Origin: Lewinellaceae bacterium
Lineage (GTDB): Bacteria; Bacteroidota; Bacteroidia; Chitinophagales; Saprospiraceae
Length of the DNA stretch: 64,000 bases
Assembly (NCBI GenBank): GCA_016712415.1
Contig: JADJRC010000007.1
Location: 210,118 to 274,117, forward strand
Direction of reading: 5' to 3'
The notes beneath the pieces are model-generated. The model did no database searches. It saw only the letters and a list, made by a program, of their open reading frames with translations, and was not told the origin of the DNA. Position numbers and translations under genes: made by a program. Shown piece after piece: positions 27,757-36,569 of this stretch. The stretch's first letter is position 1. Each line of letters begins with the position of its first letter.

Positions 27757-27852
27757 TTGAAAATATGTGATAATACTACTTAAAACATGAAACTGTCGTA
27801 GATGCGGCAGATTTCGGGCGTTTTGCAGTGTTTATCAATTAACTAAAGTTAG

Positions 27853-27865
27853 TGTAATATTTACA
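27853..27865. promoter_or_regulatory. second candidate operator TGTAATATTTACA upstream of acpP
   Basis: It differs by one base from the palindrome at 27698-27710 and shares its flanking AG. It lies 128 bases before acpP. Two copies in one 315-base divergent gap suggest shared control of pyk and acpP. The rest of this gap is AT-rich and holds no gene that I can see. Confidence 0.45.
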
Positions 27866-27992
27866 TATTCCTGTTCAACAGGCTTATTGGGGGGGAGGAA
27901 AAATTCCGGCACAAAAATTTTTTAAAACGTAGGGATAGCCGTTTCTTTGCCCCTCGAAAAATTGAATTTTTTCACTAAAGTTTTAGAAAAAC

Positions 27993-28229
27993 ATGGCAAA
28001 TGTAGCCGAACGCGTTAAGAAAATCATCGTTGACAAACTGGGCGTGGATGAAAATGAAGTAAACAAAGACGCCAACTTCATCCAGGACCTCGGCGCAGAC
28101 TCGCTCGATACGGTGGAACTTATCATGGAATTTGAAAAAGAGTTCGATGTTTCCATTCCAGATGAACAGGCTGAGAAGATCCAGACTGTTGGTCAGGCAA
28201 TTGAATACCTCGAAGGACATACAAGTTAA
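27993..28229 (+). CDS. acpP: acyl carrier protein
   Basis: A 78-residue acidic protein with the phosphopantetheine attachment serine in DLGADSLDTVELIMEFE. Helix 1 (VAERVKKIIVDKLGVDENEV) and the C-terminal helix (QAEKIQTVGQAIEYLE) are typical and the length is standard. It carries growing acyl chains in type II fatty acid synthesis. It is followed by a strong hairpin and then fabF and rnc, the usual Bacteroidota order. Confidence 0.98.
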   Translation: MANVAERVKKIIVDKLGVDENEVNKDANFIQDLGADSLDTVELIMEFEKEFDVSIPDEQAEKIQTVGQAIEYLEGHTS

Positions 28230-28275
28230 TCTTGATTTTTAGTTCCTTTCCACCTGATACCCGGGTTTTGTTGAC

Positions 28276-28316
28276 TGAAAGGTTCAAAGCTTTGTTTGCT
28301 TTGAACCTTTCATCTT
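28276..28316 (+). terminator. hairpin terminator or attenuator between acpP and fabF
   Basis: A perfect 15-bp stem (28276-28290 with 28298-28312) and a 7-base loop, followed by TCTTTT. It lies 47 bases after the acpP stop and ahead of a separate fabF promoter element, so it probably uncouples abundant acpP mRNA from fabF. Confidence 0.7.
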
Positions 28317-28377
28317 TTCGGGAAACAGTGTGCGTAAATTGCAGGCACTACCTTATCGGGTATTAATCCTGATGTTT

Positions 28378-28385
28378 TACCTTTG
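28378..28385 (+). promoter_or_regulatory. candidate -7 element TACCTTTG of fabF
   Basis: TACCTTTG, a full match to TAnnTTTG, lies 66 bases upstream of the fabF ATG and downstream of the acpP hairpin. Confidence 0.45.
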
Positions 28386-28451
28386 CTCGTTATCCACAAA
28401 TTATTTCCAGTATAATACCCCATACCATTTTGATTTATCCAATCCGAAAGT

Positions 28452-29693
28452 ATGAAACGAGTTGTTGTAACCGGCATCGGCGCCATTACCCCCATCGGCA
28501 ATACTATTCCTGCTTACCTTGAAGGATTGCAGCAAGGGAATAGTGGCGCCAATATGATCACCTTATTTGACGCGACACTGTTCAAAACCCGTTTTGCGTG
28601 TGAGGTAAAGGGCTTTAACGCCGAAGATCACCTTGACCGACGGGAAGTTCGCCGCCTCGACCGTTTTACCCAGTTTGCCATGGTTTCCGCAGCCGAAGCG
28701 CTTCAGAATTCCGGACTCGACCTTGAAATTGTGGATAAAGACCGGGTTGGGGTAATCTGGGCATCGGGCATCGGAGGCCTCGCCACCCTGGAAAAAGAAA
28801 TTGAAGAACATATTCTGGGCAACGGTACACCCAAACACAATCCCTTCCTGATTCCTAAAATGATCTCGGATATCGCAGCCGGGCAGATATCGATCCAGTA
28901 TGGCTTCAGAGGGATCAATTATGCCACTGTTTCCGCCTGTGCTTCATCGTCGCATGCCCTGATGAACGCATTCGACTATATCCGGCTCGGAAAAGCCAAT
29001 ATTATCGTTGCAGGAGGCTCGGAAGCCACTGTTACAAAAACGGCCGTCGGGGGATTTAACTCGATGAAAGCCCTTAGCGAACGCAACGACGAATTTGCTA
29101 CCGCTTCCCGGCCTTACGACAAAGACCGCGATGGTTTTGTACTTGGCGAAGGCGCTGCCGCCGTGATCCTCGAAGAATACGAACACGCCAAAAAACGCGG
29201 CGCCCGTATATACGCCGAGGTCGTAGGCGCCGCTGCCAGCGCCGACGCATATCATATCACAGCCCCGCACCCTGAAGGTGCAGGTGTGATCAATGTCATG
29301 AATTTTGCACTGGAAGAAGCCGGAATGAACCCGGAAGATATTGATTACGTCAATACACACGGGACATCCACGCCTCTAGGCGACGTCGCAGAATTGAAAG
29401 CAATCGAAAAGGTATTTGGCGACCATGCCGCCAAATTGAATATTTCTTCTACCAAAAGCATGACAGGGCACCTCCTGGGCGCTGCAGGCGCTATCGAGGC
29501 CATAGCCTGCGTCCTGGCCATGCAACACGATTTTATCCCCCCTACAATCAACCACTTCACAGACGACCCGGAAATTGACCCGAAATTTAACCTGACCTTT
29601 AATGAGGCCCAACAGCGCAAGGTGAAGGCAACTTTGAGTAATACGTTCGGCTTTGGAGGCCACAATGCTTCTGTCATTTTCCGGAAAGTGTAA
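28452..29693 (+). CDS. fabF: beta-ketoacyl-ACP synthase II
   Basis: A 413-residue condensing enzyme with the Cys-His-His triad: nucleophile in TVSACASSSHAL, first His in VNTHGTSTPLGD and second His in STKSMTGHLLGAAGAIEA, plus the C-terminal GFGGHNASVIF. It elongates acyl-ACP with malonyl-ACP in fatty acid synthesis. The N-terminus RVVVTGIGAITPIGN is standard. It is followed by rnc and has its own promoter element. Confidence 0.98.
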   Translation: MKRVVVTGIGAITPIGNTIPAYLEGLQQGNSGANMITLFDATLFKTRFACEVKGFNAEDHLDRREVRRLDRFTQFAMVSAAEALQNSGLDLEIVDKDRVGVIWASGIGGLATLEKEIEEHILGNGTPKHNPFLIPKMISDIAAGQISIQYGFRGINYATVSACASSSHALMNAFDYIRLGKANIIVAGGSEATVTKTAVGGFNSMKALSERNDEFATASRPYDKDRDGFVLGEGAAAVILEEYEHAKKRGARIYAEVVGAAASADAYHITAPHPEGAGVINVMNFALEEAGMNPEDIDYVNTHGTSTPLGDVAELKAIEKVFGDHAAKLNISSTKSMTGHLLGAAGAIEAIACVLAMQHDFIPPTINHFTDDPEIDPKFNLTFNEAQQRKVKATLSNTFGFGGHNASVIFRKV

Positions 29694-29715
29694 TATTTCA
29701 AAACACATTGATTCT

Positions 29716-30498
29716 GTGCGATTTATTCGACGATTTTATAATTATTACCTGCACCCGGATAAAGAACTGGCCCGGCGCCTGAGGTCGCTTGTGGGCTTTA
29801 CCCCCGTTCATCTGTCGCTGTTCAAACTGGCCTTTTTTCATAAAAGCACGTTTAGCTCGCAGGATTATGCCATTGCCAACAACGAACGCCTTGAGTTCCT
29901 CGGCGATGCCGTACTGAGCACCATTGTCGGAGAATACCTCTTTAAGAAGTACCCGAACAGCGACGAGGGCTTTCTGACGAAAATGCGCTCCAAGATCGTG
30001 AAGCGCAATTCGCTCGACGAAATCGCCGATAAAATGGGCCTCGATCTTCTTTTGGCCAACTACAACCAGACGCGCCTTTCCAAGTCCATGCTCGGCCATG
30101 CCCTCGAAGCACTTGTAGGCGCCGTTTATATCGAAGTGGGTTACAACAAAACGCGGCAATATGTCGTAAAACGCATCCTGCGGCGTTATCTGGACATCCA
30201 TGAACTGGAGCATTTTGACGACAATTATAAAAGCCAGTTGCTTGAATGGTGTCAGAAAAACGGGCGCTCCATTGAGTACAAGGTGGTCGCAAAATACAAA
30301 AGCGAAAAACGCGACAAGTTAAAAGTGGCCGTTTATGTTGATGGTAAAAAACTCGGCACCGCAGATGATTTTAATAAAAAAAGCGCCGAACAACTCGCCA
30401 GTGAACGCGCTATGGTAGCGATGGGCATACCCAGCGGCAATGGAACCTCCTCCGCTACAGGCGTCAGGGATGTAAAAGGAATGGAAGAAGAGGATTGA
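29716..30498 (+). CDS. rnc: ribonuclease III
   Basis: About 260 residues. The RNase III signature NERLEFLGDAVL lies in the N-terminal nuclease domain with the second acidic cluster HALEALVGAVYIEVGY. The C-terminal double-stranded RNA-binding domain runs from NYKSQLLEWCQKNG to ASERAMVAMG. It cleaves double-stranded RNA in rRNA and mRNA processing. The GTG at 29716 gives RFIRRFYNYYLHPDKEL, the usual start length in this phylum; an ATG at 29665 would overlap fabF by 29 bases. An acidic or Gly-rich tail follows the last domain. Confidence 0.93.
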   Translation: MRFIRRFYNYYLHPDKELARRLRSLVGFTPVHLSLFKLAFFHKSTFSSQDYAIANNERLEFLGDAVLSTIVGEYLFKKYPNSDEGFLTKMRSKIVKRNSLDEIADKMGLDLLLANYNQTRLSKSMLGHALEALVGAVYIEVGYNKTRQYVVKRILRRYLDIHELEHFDDNYKSQLLEWCQKNGRSIEYKVVAKYKSEKRDKLKVAVYVDGKKLGTADDFNKKSAEQLASERAMVAMGIPSGNGTSSATGVRDVKGMEEED

Positions 30499-30521
30499 GT
30501 ACGCTGAAACTGCTCCACAAT

Positions 30522-31630
30522 ATGGATACGCACGCTTTTTTTCGCGAAAAGTTGCTGACCTGGTTCGCTCAAAACCATCGACCCATGCCCTGGAAAGCAG
30601 AAAATGATCCCTACCGTATCTGGCTTTCCGAAATAATACTTCAACAAACGCGGGTTGAGCAGGGGATGCCCTATTACCTGAATTTCATCGAACGTTTTCC
30701 CGATGTGACACAGCTCGCCAATGCACCCGAAGACGAGGTGCTCAAAGCATGGGAAGGACTCGGCTATTATTCCCGTGCACGCAACCTGCATGAAACAGCA
30801 AAATTCATCTCCGGCGAACTAAAAGGTGTATTCCCCGACTCCTATACCGCCATCCGCGCGTTGAAGGGTGTCGGCGATTACACTGCTGCGGCTATTGCTT
30901 CTTTTGCTTTCGGCCTGCCGCATGCAGTACTCGACGGCAATGTCTATCGTGTGCTATCCCGCTTTTGGGGCATCGAAACGCCGACAGACACGCCAAAGGC
31001 AAAAAAAGAATTTGCCGCACTTGCCCAGCAATTGCTGCCTTCCGAACGACCAGGCGACTTCAACCAGGCGATCATGGACCTTGGGGCAACTGTTTGCACC
31101 CCGCGGCTGCCTCAATGTACGTCCTGCCTCCTGCACCCCGAATGCTGCGCTTTCCGCCTGAATAAGACAGGGGAATTGCCCATAAAATCAAAAATCCGAT
31201 CAAAAAGGATCGTTTTTTCCTCTACCTCGTGGTCAATTACCGCCAACAAACGCTGGTGCAAAAACGCGAAAGCAAAGATATCTGGCGCAACCTGTACGAG
31301 TTTCCCTTGTTCGAAGCAACATCGTTACCGGCCGACAACCATGAAGTATTGCAATGCTTGTCCGGGCATTTTTTTGATGGGCAATTACCCCCCGGCGCGG
31401 AATTTGGCGCCATATCCAAACCGTATCGACAAACCCTTACCCACCGGCGGATCACCGCAATTTTTGGCGAAGTAAATTTCAGCAGTGAAACCCCGGAAAG
31501 TTTGTTCAGCGACCACCCATTTGAACACAGCAAACTGGTTTCAAAGGCCGAATTGAAAAAAAATATCGCGGTTCCACGCGTTATAGATTGGTATTTGCAA
31601 GAGAAAGCTTTAACTTTAAGGTTGATTTAG
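30522..31630 (+). CDS. mutY: A/G-specific adenine glycosylase, frameshifted
   Basis: Two frames form one protein of about 369 residues. The first has the helix-hairpin-helix GPD domain (LKGVGDYTAAAIASFAF, catalytic Asp in AVLDGNVYRVLSR) and the 4Fe-4S cluster loop CTPRLPQCTSCLLHPEC. The second frame has the C-terminal NUDIX-like domain that recognises 8-oxoguanine (NLYEFPLFEA, KPYRQTLTHRRI). The break is in A-rich sequence between 31186 and 31210; one missing base joins LPIKSK to KKDRFFLYLVVNYR. MutY removes adenine mispaired with 8-oxoG. It starts 23 bases after rnc. Confidence 0.9.
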
Positions 31631-31665
31631 AACCCGCTTTGTTTAACCTAAAAATTTTTACTGCC

Positions 31666-32112
31666 ATGATTAACAAAGTAACCCTTATCGGCAACCTCGG
31701 CGGCGATCCCGAAATTCGTCATCTCGAAAATGGTGCGGCTGTCGGCCGCTTTTCTGTAGCAACCAATGAGAGCTACAAGGACAAGGACGGCAACTGGCAG
31801 ACGCTCACGGAATGGCACAATGTTGTTGTATGGCGCGAACTTGCCGAACGCGCTGAAAAACAACTTAAAAAAGGCATGATGGTATATGTGGAGGGCAAAA
31901 TATCCTACCGCAAATACGCCGGCCAGGACGGCGCCGAGCGCCATGTGACCGATATTGTGGCCAATACGTTCCGCCTGTTGGAAAAACGCGAAGGCTCCGG
32001 CGACAGCCGTTTCCCGGCTTCCGAACCCTCAGGCCGCAACCAGGAGGCTTCTGCCATGCCGACGACCGCCGATGTAGCCACAGAGGCAAATGGCGACGAC
32101 CTGCCGTTCTGA
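31666..32112 (+). CDS. ssb: single-stranded DNA-binding protein
   Basis: A 148-residue protein with the OB fold (MINKVTLIGNLGGDPEIRHLENG, WHNVVVWRELAERAEKQLKKG, GKISYRKYAGQDG), a flexible linker, and the acidic C-terminal tip DDLPF that recruits replication and repair proteins. It coats single-stranded DNA. The start at 31666 follows mutY by 35 bases; upstream in-frame residues belong to mutY sequence read in another frame. mutY-ssb-gldE is a conserved order in Bacteroidota. Confidence 0.97.
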   Translation: MINKVTLIGNLGGDPEIRHLENGAAVGRFSVATNESYKDKDGNWQTLTEWHNVVVWRELAERAEKQLKKGMMVYVEGKISYRKYAGQDGAERHVTDIVANTFRLLEKREGSGDSRFPASEPSGRNQEASAMPTTADVATEANGDDLPF

Positions 32113-32152
32113 CGATGGCGCCTACCGGCATTAAAACACACACCCGACGAAA

Positions 32153-33403
32153 ATGGGCTTGATCATCATCGGGCTACTGGTTTATCTTCTTGTACTCCTG
32201 GCTGAAAGCACTCTTATGGCCATGTCGCCGCAAGATCTGGAGCAACTTCGTACGGATGCAACACCATCCGCACAACGGGCTGCGGCCTTATCCAGAGAAA
32301 TACGGCCAGCCATGGCAGCGCTGCTACTGGCGCGTATCCTGCTAAAACTATTGCTGATTATTTTTCCTGCAATATGGTTGTGGCAGTCGACCGCTACCCG
32401 CACGGCGTTGTATAACCTTGCTCTTCAGCTGGGAGTTCAGGAAACATTGGTATGGTGTGTTTGCGCTTTGGGGCTCGCAGCGGCAATAGCTCTGTTTTTC
32501 TGGTCCCTAAAAAAGATCAATGTTTCCAATCATATTGCCGGCAGTGCCTCCTTTTGGGTCAAACACCTGAGTATTTTCATTGCCTTTTGGAAAAACCTCT
32601 TTTCGCCTTTTATTCGAACGCCAACCCAGGTTAACAAGGCCGAAGACGACGAAATCAACAATAGTACTCCGGCAAGCCTTGCCAGCGAAAAACGCGAAAT
32701 TGAGCTCTTGAAAAGCATCGTCAGATTTGGCGATGTCACCGTAAAACAGGTTATGCAGCCGCGTTCCAAGGTCGTGGCTATAGATTTTCGCGTAGGTTTC
32801 CACGATTTACTTGCTACAGTACGGGAGGCGGGGTTCTCCAGACTTCCGGTTTACCAGGAAGACCTTGATAACGTAACGGGTATTTTGTACGTTAAAGACC
32901 TGCTATCGCACCTGGACAAATCCGATGATTTCGAGTGGCAATCATTGATCCGTACGGATGTAATGCTGGCGCCGGAAAGCAAACGGGGGACAGAACTGCT
33001 ACAGGAATTCAAACGGCAAAAAATACACATGGCCATAGTTGTAGATGAGTATGGCGGCTCCTCGGGCATTGTAACCCTTGAAGATGTTTTGGAGGAAGTA
33101 ACCGGCGAAATTCGCGATGAATTTGATGAAGAAAGTGAAGTCAGGTACAGGAAGGTAGATGACTTCAACTATATTTTTGAAGGTCAGACCCTTTTGAACG
33201 ATGTTTGCCGCATCGTTGGGCTTGACTCAGGAGCCTTTGATGCCGTCAAGGGCAATGCAGATACCCTGGCCGGCCTTGCCCTTGAACTGAAAGGCGATAT
33301 CCCCAAAACAGGCACGGAGATTACCTGGGGTGGATTTGTGCTCAGCGTTACAGCCGCCAACAGTCGCCGTATTGAGCAACTCAAACTGACACTCCCGCGT
33401 TAA
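32153..33403 (+). CDS. gldE: GldE-type CBS/CorC membrane protein
   Basis: A 416-residue protein: N-terminal membrane region with three or four helices (about residues 3-20, 55-75, 95-118), a CBS pair (VMQPRSKVVAIDFRVGFHDLL and HMAIVVDEYGGSSGIVTLEDVLEEVTGEI), and a CorC_HlyC domain (YIFEGQTLLNDVCRIVGLD). Its place after mutY-ssb matches gldE, linked genetically to gliding and GldD in Flavobacterium. No gldD follows here. The other CBS/CorC gene at 21961 is a shorter relative. Confidence 0.88.
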   Translation: MGLIIIGLLVYLLVLLAESTLMAMSPQDLEQLRTDATPSAQRAAALSREIRPAMAALLLARILLKLLLIIFPAIWLWQSTATRTALYNLALQLGVQETLVWCVCALGLAAAIALFFWSLKKINVSNHIAGSASFWVKHLSIFIAFWKNLFSPFIRTPTQVNKAEDDEINNSTPASLASEKREIELLKSIVRFGDVTVKQVMQPRSKVVAIDFRVGFHDLLATVREAGFSRLPVYQEDLDNVTGILYVKDLLSHLDKSDDFEWQSLIRTDVMLAPESKRGTELLQEFKRQKIHMAIVVDEYGGSSGIVTLEDVLEEVTGEIRDEFDEESEVRYRKVDDFNYIFEGQTLLNDVCRIVGLDSGAFDAVKGNADTLAGLALELKGDIPKTGTEITWGGFVLSVTAANSRRIEQLKLTLPR

Positions 33404-33447
33404 ATATAGCGCAGGGCTATTCGCTACAGCGCAGCACAAATTACAAC

Positions 33448-34542
33448 ATGTTGAAAATCAAGGTTCTCGACGCATATTTCATTAAAAAGTACCTGTCGAC
33501 ATTTTTCTTTTCGCTGCTGATTTGTACCCTCATTTCGGTGGCCATTGATTTTAGCGACAAGGTGAAAAGTTTTATCGAGAAGCCCTGTACCCTTAAAGAG
33601 ATCGTATTCGACTACTTTACAGGGTTTATCCTTCATATGGCGGGCCTGCTGCTTCCGCTCTACACCCTTATCGCCGTAGTCTTTTTCACCTCACGACTGG
33701 CCTTCAACTCTGAAATATTATCTATTCTGAATGCCGGGGTGAGCTTTCGCCGCCTGTTAAGGCCGTATATTATTGTTGGTTCCGCCATTGCTGTTTTCCA
33801 TCTGGCGCTCAACCACTTTATTGTACCTCAGCTCAACAAGTCAAGGCTGTTGTTTGAGCGTACTTACGTTTGGACCACCGGACAGGATAAAGGCCGCACG
33901 ACAAATGTTCACTTTCTTGTTGCCCCGGATACAAAAGTATTTATCAGGGGGTTTAATAAAAGCAGCAATACAGCCAATGGGCTGCGGATAGAACACTTCA
34001 AAGGCACCCGGATTACGAGCATCCTGGAAGCCGATATGGCATCATGGAAAACCGAAACAAACCGATGGCAACTGAATAATTACAGCATCCGCAACTTTGA
34101 CGGACTTCACGAACGGTATACACAGTTCATGGCGCCATTGGATACTATGATTAACCTTTCTCCAAAAGATTTTACCTACTACAACAACCAGAATGAGGAA
34201 ATGACCTCCATCGAGCTGTTGGAGGCCGTCGAGCGCGACCGGAGTCGGGGCTCCTCCAACTCCAAGAAATACGCCATTGAGTTTCACCGCCGTACAGCCG
34301 ATGCATTTACCAATATTATCCTTACGGTGATAGGGCTGGCAGTAGCCGGTCGGAAAGTTCGGGGCGGCATGGGCCTGCACCTTGCCGTCGGGATTGGGAT
34401 CGGAGCATCCTTCATATTGCTTTCAAAATTTGCCATATCCTTTGCCATCAGCAGCACCCTCCCCATCATACTGGGGATGTGGATACCCAATATTCTGTTT
34501 ATTTGTATTGCCTTTTGGCTGGCTGCAGTTGCCCAAAAATAA
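33448..34542 (+). CDS. LptF/LptG family permease
   Basis: A 364-residue inner membrane protein. It begins KVLDAYFIKKYLSTFFFSLLICTLI, the usual start of the YjgP/YjgQ family, with helices at about residues 15-35, 55-80 and 100-125. A jellyroll-like periplasmic domain (about 130-265) and three C-terminal helices (INIILTVIGLAVAG-like and LPIILGMWIPNILFICIAFWL) follow. It forms the membrane part of the LPS export transporter with LptB and LptC; F versus G cannot be assigned by eye. It starts 44 bases after gldE. Confidence 0.9.
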   Translation: MLKIKVLDAYFIKKYLSTFFFSLLICTLISVAIDFSDKVKSFIEKPCTLKEIVFDYFTGFILHMAGLLLPLYTLIAVVFFTSRLAFNSEILSILNAGVSFRRLLRPYIIVGSAIAVFHLALNHFIVPQLNKSRLLFERTYVWTTGQDKGRTTNVHFLVAPDTKVFIRGFNKSSNTANGLRIEHFKGTRITSILEADMASWKTETNRWQLNNYSIRNFDGLHERYTQFMAPLDTMINLSPKDFTYYNNQNEEMTSIELLEAVERDRSRGSSNSKKYAIEFHRRTADAFTNIILTVIGLAVAGRKVRGGMGLHLAVGIGIGASFILLSKFAISFAISSTLPIILGMWIPNILFICIAFWLAAVAQK

Positions 34543-34557
34543 TATTGGGTAAAATGC

Positions 34558-36534
34558 TTACTGTCTGCTAAGCATAATATCAATATCCCGCCACACATTC
34601 CAGTCTTTGGCATAAAGAAAGTTGAGTCGATCAACTGCTAATTTATTTATTTTCAAACCTTTGAATCCATCCAAAGGCGAAAAAACACCTGGTTTTATAG
34701 CCGGCAATGCGACGTTTTGTTTGCTTTCGGCATAACCGACCCAGGTTTTTTTACCTGCGAAAACCGCCCACCAGTTTTTTAAGGCCGTCTGCATTTTTCC
34801 CCGAAAAAACACCCCAATCGGAAGAGCAAGCAGCAGGAACAAACAAATAGAAAGGTCCAGAACCCGCTTATTCCGCCTTTGTCCGGGTTGCGCAATATTG
34901 TAGCGTATCTCTATAGTATATAATTCGCCCGGTTCATCTTTGCTGCTGCTTCCAATGATACTCATACTCTCCTCCGGTATGATCTTGTAGGATATGGCAG
35001 GGCCCAATCGTGTCATCCAAGCAAGTATTTCCTGCGAACGAACATCTTTTGAACAAAAAATAACTTCATCGATTCTGTAAATCCGAACAACTTCATCGAG
35101 CTGGTCAATATTCCCCAAGGCGCCCGCCGAAAGTATTTCATGTCGGGTTTGTCCGGCGAGCAACGATCCTGCTTTTATGTTTGTTGGCGCAACCGTTCCA
35201 ATAAAGTTTTTTACGATTCCAGCCTGGTTCAATAATCCAATTACCCTGGCGCTTTCCTCCATGGAACCAACAATTACAAGGTTTCTGATTCGGCTTCTGC
35301 CGATCCTGAAATTTCGAAATTCTATAAAATGCAAGACTGTCCGAATTCCAATGGTTGATAAAACAGCCCATACCGCTCCCATCAATACCAAAGCCCGTGA
35401 AGGCCGGTAGTCCAGGTCCAGAAACCCGTATACTGCTGCCAGTATAAGGGTGCCGATGCCCAGGCCACGCACCATCCGGCGAAGATCGTATCGCTGGTCG
35501 TACCCGCCATTGAGCCAAACAGCCCCCAGCCAGATGAGTATATACAATGGAAAATTGAACCACAATACATTAGTCTTGAACCATTCCGGGTCCTTGTAGT
35601 AATAATTGGCCCAAAAGGATTTAAGAAAAACCAATCCGGCATAAATCGACAATGCATCAAGCATAGGCAATTTAAGTTTTTGCCACATACCACGCAGAAG
35701 GGTAATTCCTGCGCGAAGCCAGATGGCCACTTGCAACATCAATATAAACAAACCAGCCCTTCGCCCGGTAAAGTGCTTACGTGTAAAGATGATCATGGCC
35801 TGATAAAACGTCCGGACGTAGTTGAGACTGCCCTTTTTGGTGCTTTCTCCCTTGTAGTGGATGATCGTGGTGTCAGGAAAGTAATAGTTGGTGTAGCCCG
35901 CCTTTACGATTCGGTACGATAGATCAATATCTTCACCATACATAAAGAAAGCCTCGTCGAGCAGACCGGCCTTGTCCAAGGCGCTGCGCCGGATAAACAT
36001 GAATGCACCAACCAGCACATCGACCGGGTGGGTTTCATTTTCGCCCAGATATCCGAGGTAATATTGATTGAACAGGCGACTTCTAGGGAAAATTGCTGAC
36101 AAGCCAAAGGTCTTGCAAAAGGCGACCCAGGGAGAAGGAAACCCGCGGCGGCTCTCCGGAAGGAATTTGCCGCTGCCGTCAATCAGTTTTACGCCCAAAG
36201 CCCCGGCTTCAGGATGAGCATCCATAAAGCGCAGGCATTTTTCAAAGGTATCTTCTTCAACAAGGGTATCCGGATTGAGCAACAACACATATTCACCTTT
36301 ACTTTCCCGAATAGCCTGATTGTTGGCTACAGCAAAACCGGGATTGTGTTTGTTTGCAATAAGCCGGGCTTCGGGAAATTTTTCCTGCACCATCCGCACC
36401 GAGTCGTCGACAGAATTGTTGTCGACCACCCATACTTCCGCATCAATACCATGAAGTGCCCTGCGCACACTGCCCAGTGCCTGTTCCAGGAAGTGGCGAA
36501 CGTTATAATTGACAATAATTACGGAGAGCCGCAT
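34558..36534 (-). CDS. GT2 glycosyltransferase fused to a membrane/Rossmann region resembling polyprenyl sugar transferases
   Basis: A 658-residue fusion. Residues 1-260 are a GT2 rhamnosyltransferase-like domain: VIIVNYNVRHFL, VVDNNSVDDS, LLLNPDTLVEED and MYGEDIDLSYRI. Residues 260-410 contain several membrane helices (LDALSIYAGLVFLKSFWANYY, YILIWLGAVWL, ALVLMGAVWAVLSTIG). A Rossmann-like domain starts at NLVIVGSMEESARVIGLL, and the end (KRVLDLSICLFLLLALPIGVFF..VWRDIDIMLS) resembles the start and finish of a bacterial sugar transferase domain, but the catalytic middle looks shortened. It probably acts in cell-surface polysaccharide synthesis; the activity of the C-terminal part is doubtful. 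Confidence 0.82.
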   Translation of the reverse strand: MRLSVIIVNYNVRHFLEQALGSVRRALHGIDAEVWVVDNNSVDDSVRMVQEKFPEARLIANKHNPGFAVANNQAIRESKGEYVLLLNPDTLVEEDTFEKCLRFMDAHPEAGALGVKLIDGSGKFLPESRRGFPSPWVAFCKTFGLSAIFPRSRLFNQYYLGYLGENETHPVDVLVGAFMFIRRSALDKAGLLDEAFFMYGEDIDLSYRIVKAGYTNYYFPDTTIIHYKGESTKKGSLNYVRTFYQAMIIFTRKHFTGRRAGLFILMLQVAIWLRAGITLLRGMWQKLKLPMLDALSIYAGLVFLKSFWANYYYKDPEWFKTNVLWFNFPLYILIWLGAVWLNGGYDQRYDLRRMVRGLGIGTLILAAVYGFLDLDYRPSRALVLMGAVWAVLSTIGIRTVLHFIEFRNFRIGRSRIRNLVIVGSMEESARVIGLLNQAGIVKNFIGTVAPTNIKAGSLLAGQTRHEILSAGALGNIDQLDEVVRIYRIDEVIFCSKDVRSQEILAWMTRLGPAISYKIIPEESMSIIGSSSKDEPGELYTIEIRYNIAQPGQRRNKRVLDLSICLFLLLALPIGVFFRGKMQTALKNWWAVFAGKKTWVGYAESKQNVALPAIKPGVFSPLDGFKGLKINKLAVDRLNFLYAKDWNVWRDIDIMLSRQ

Positions 36535-36569
36535 GGCGGCAAAGTTGGTGGTTTAGGGTGATAGTTGGC

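Noticed and set aside
26811..27770. A 319-codon open frame on the plus strand opposite pyk
   Set aside because: It is fully antisense to conserved pyruvate kinase sequence, has no recognisable domain, and its composition mirrors the real gene.
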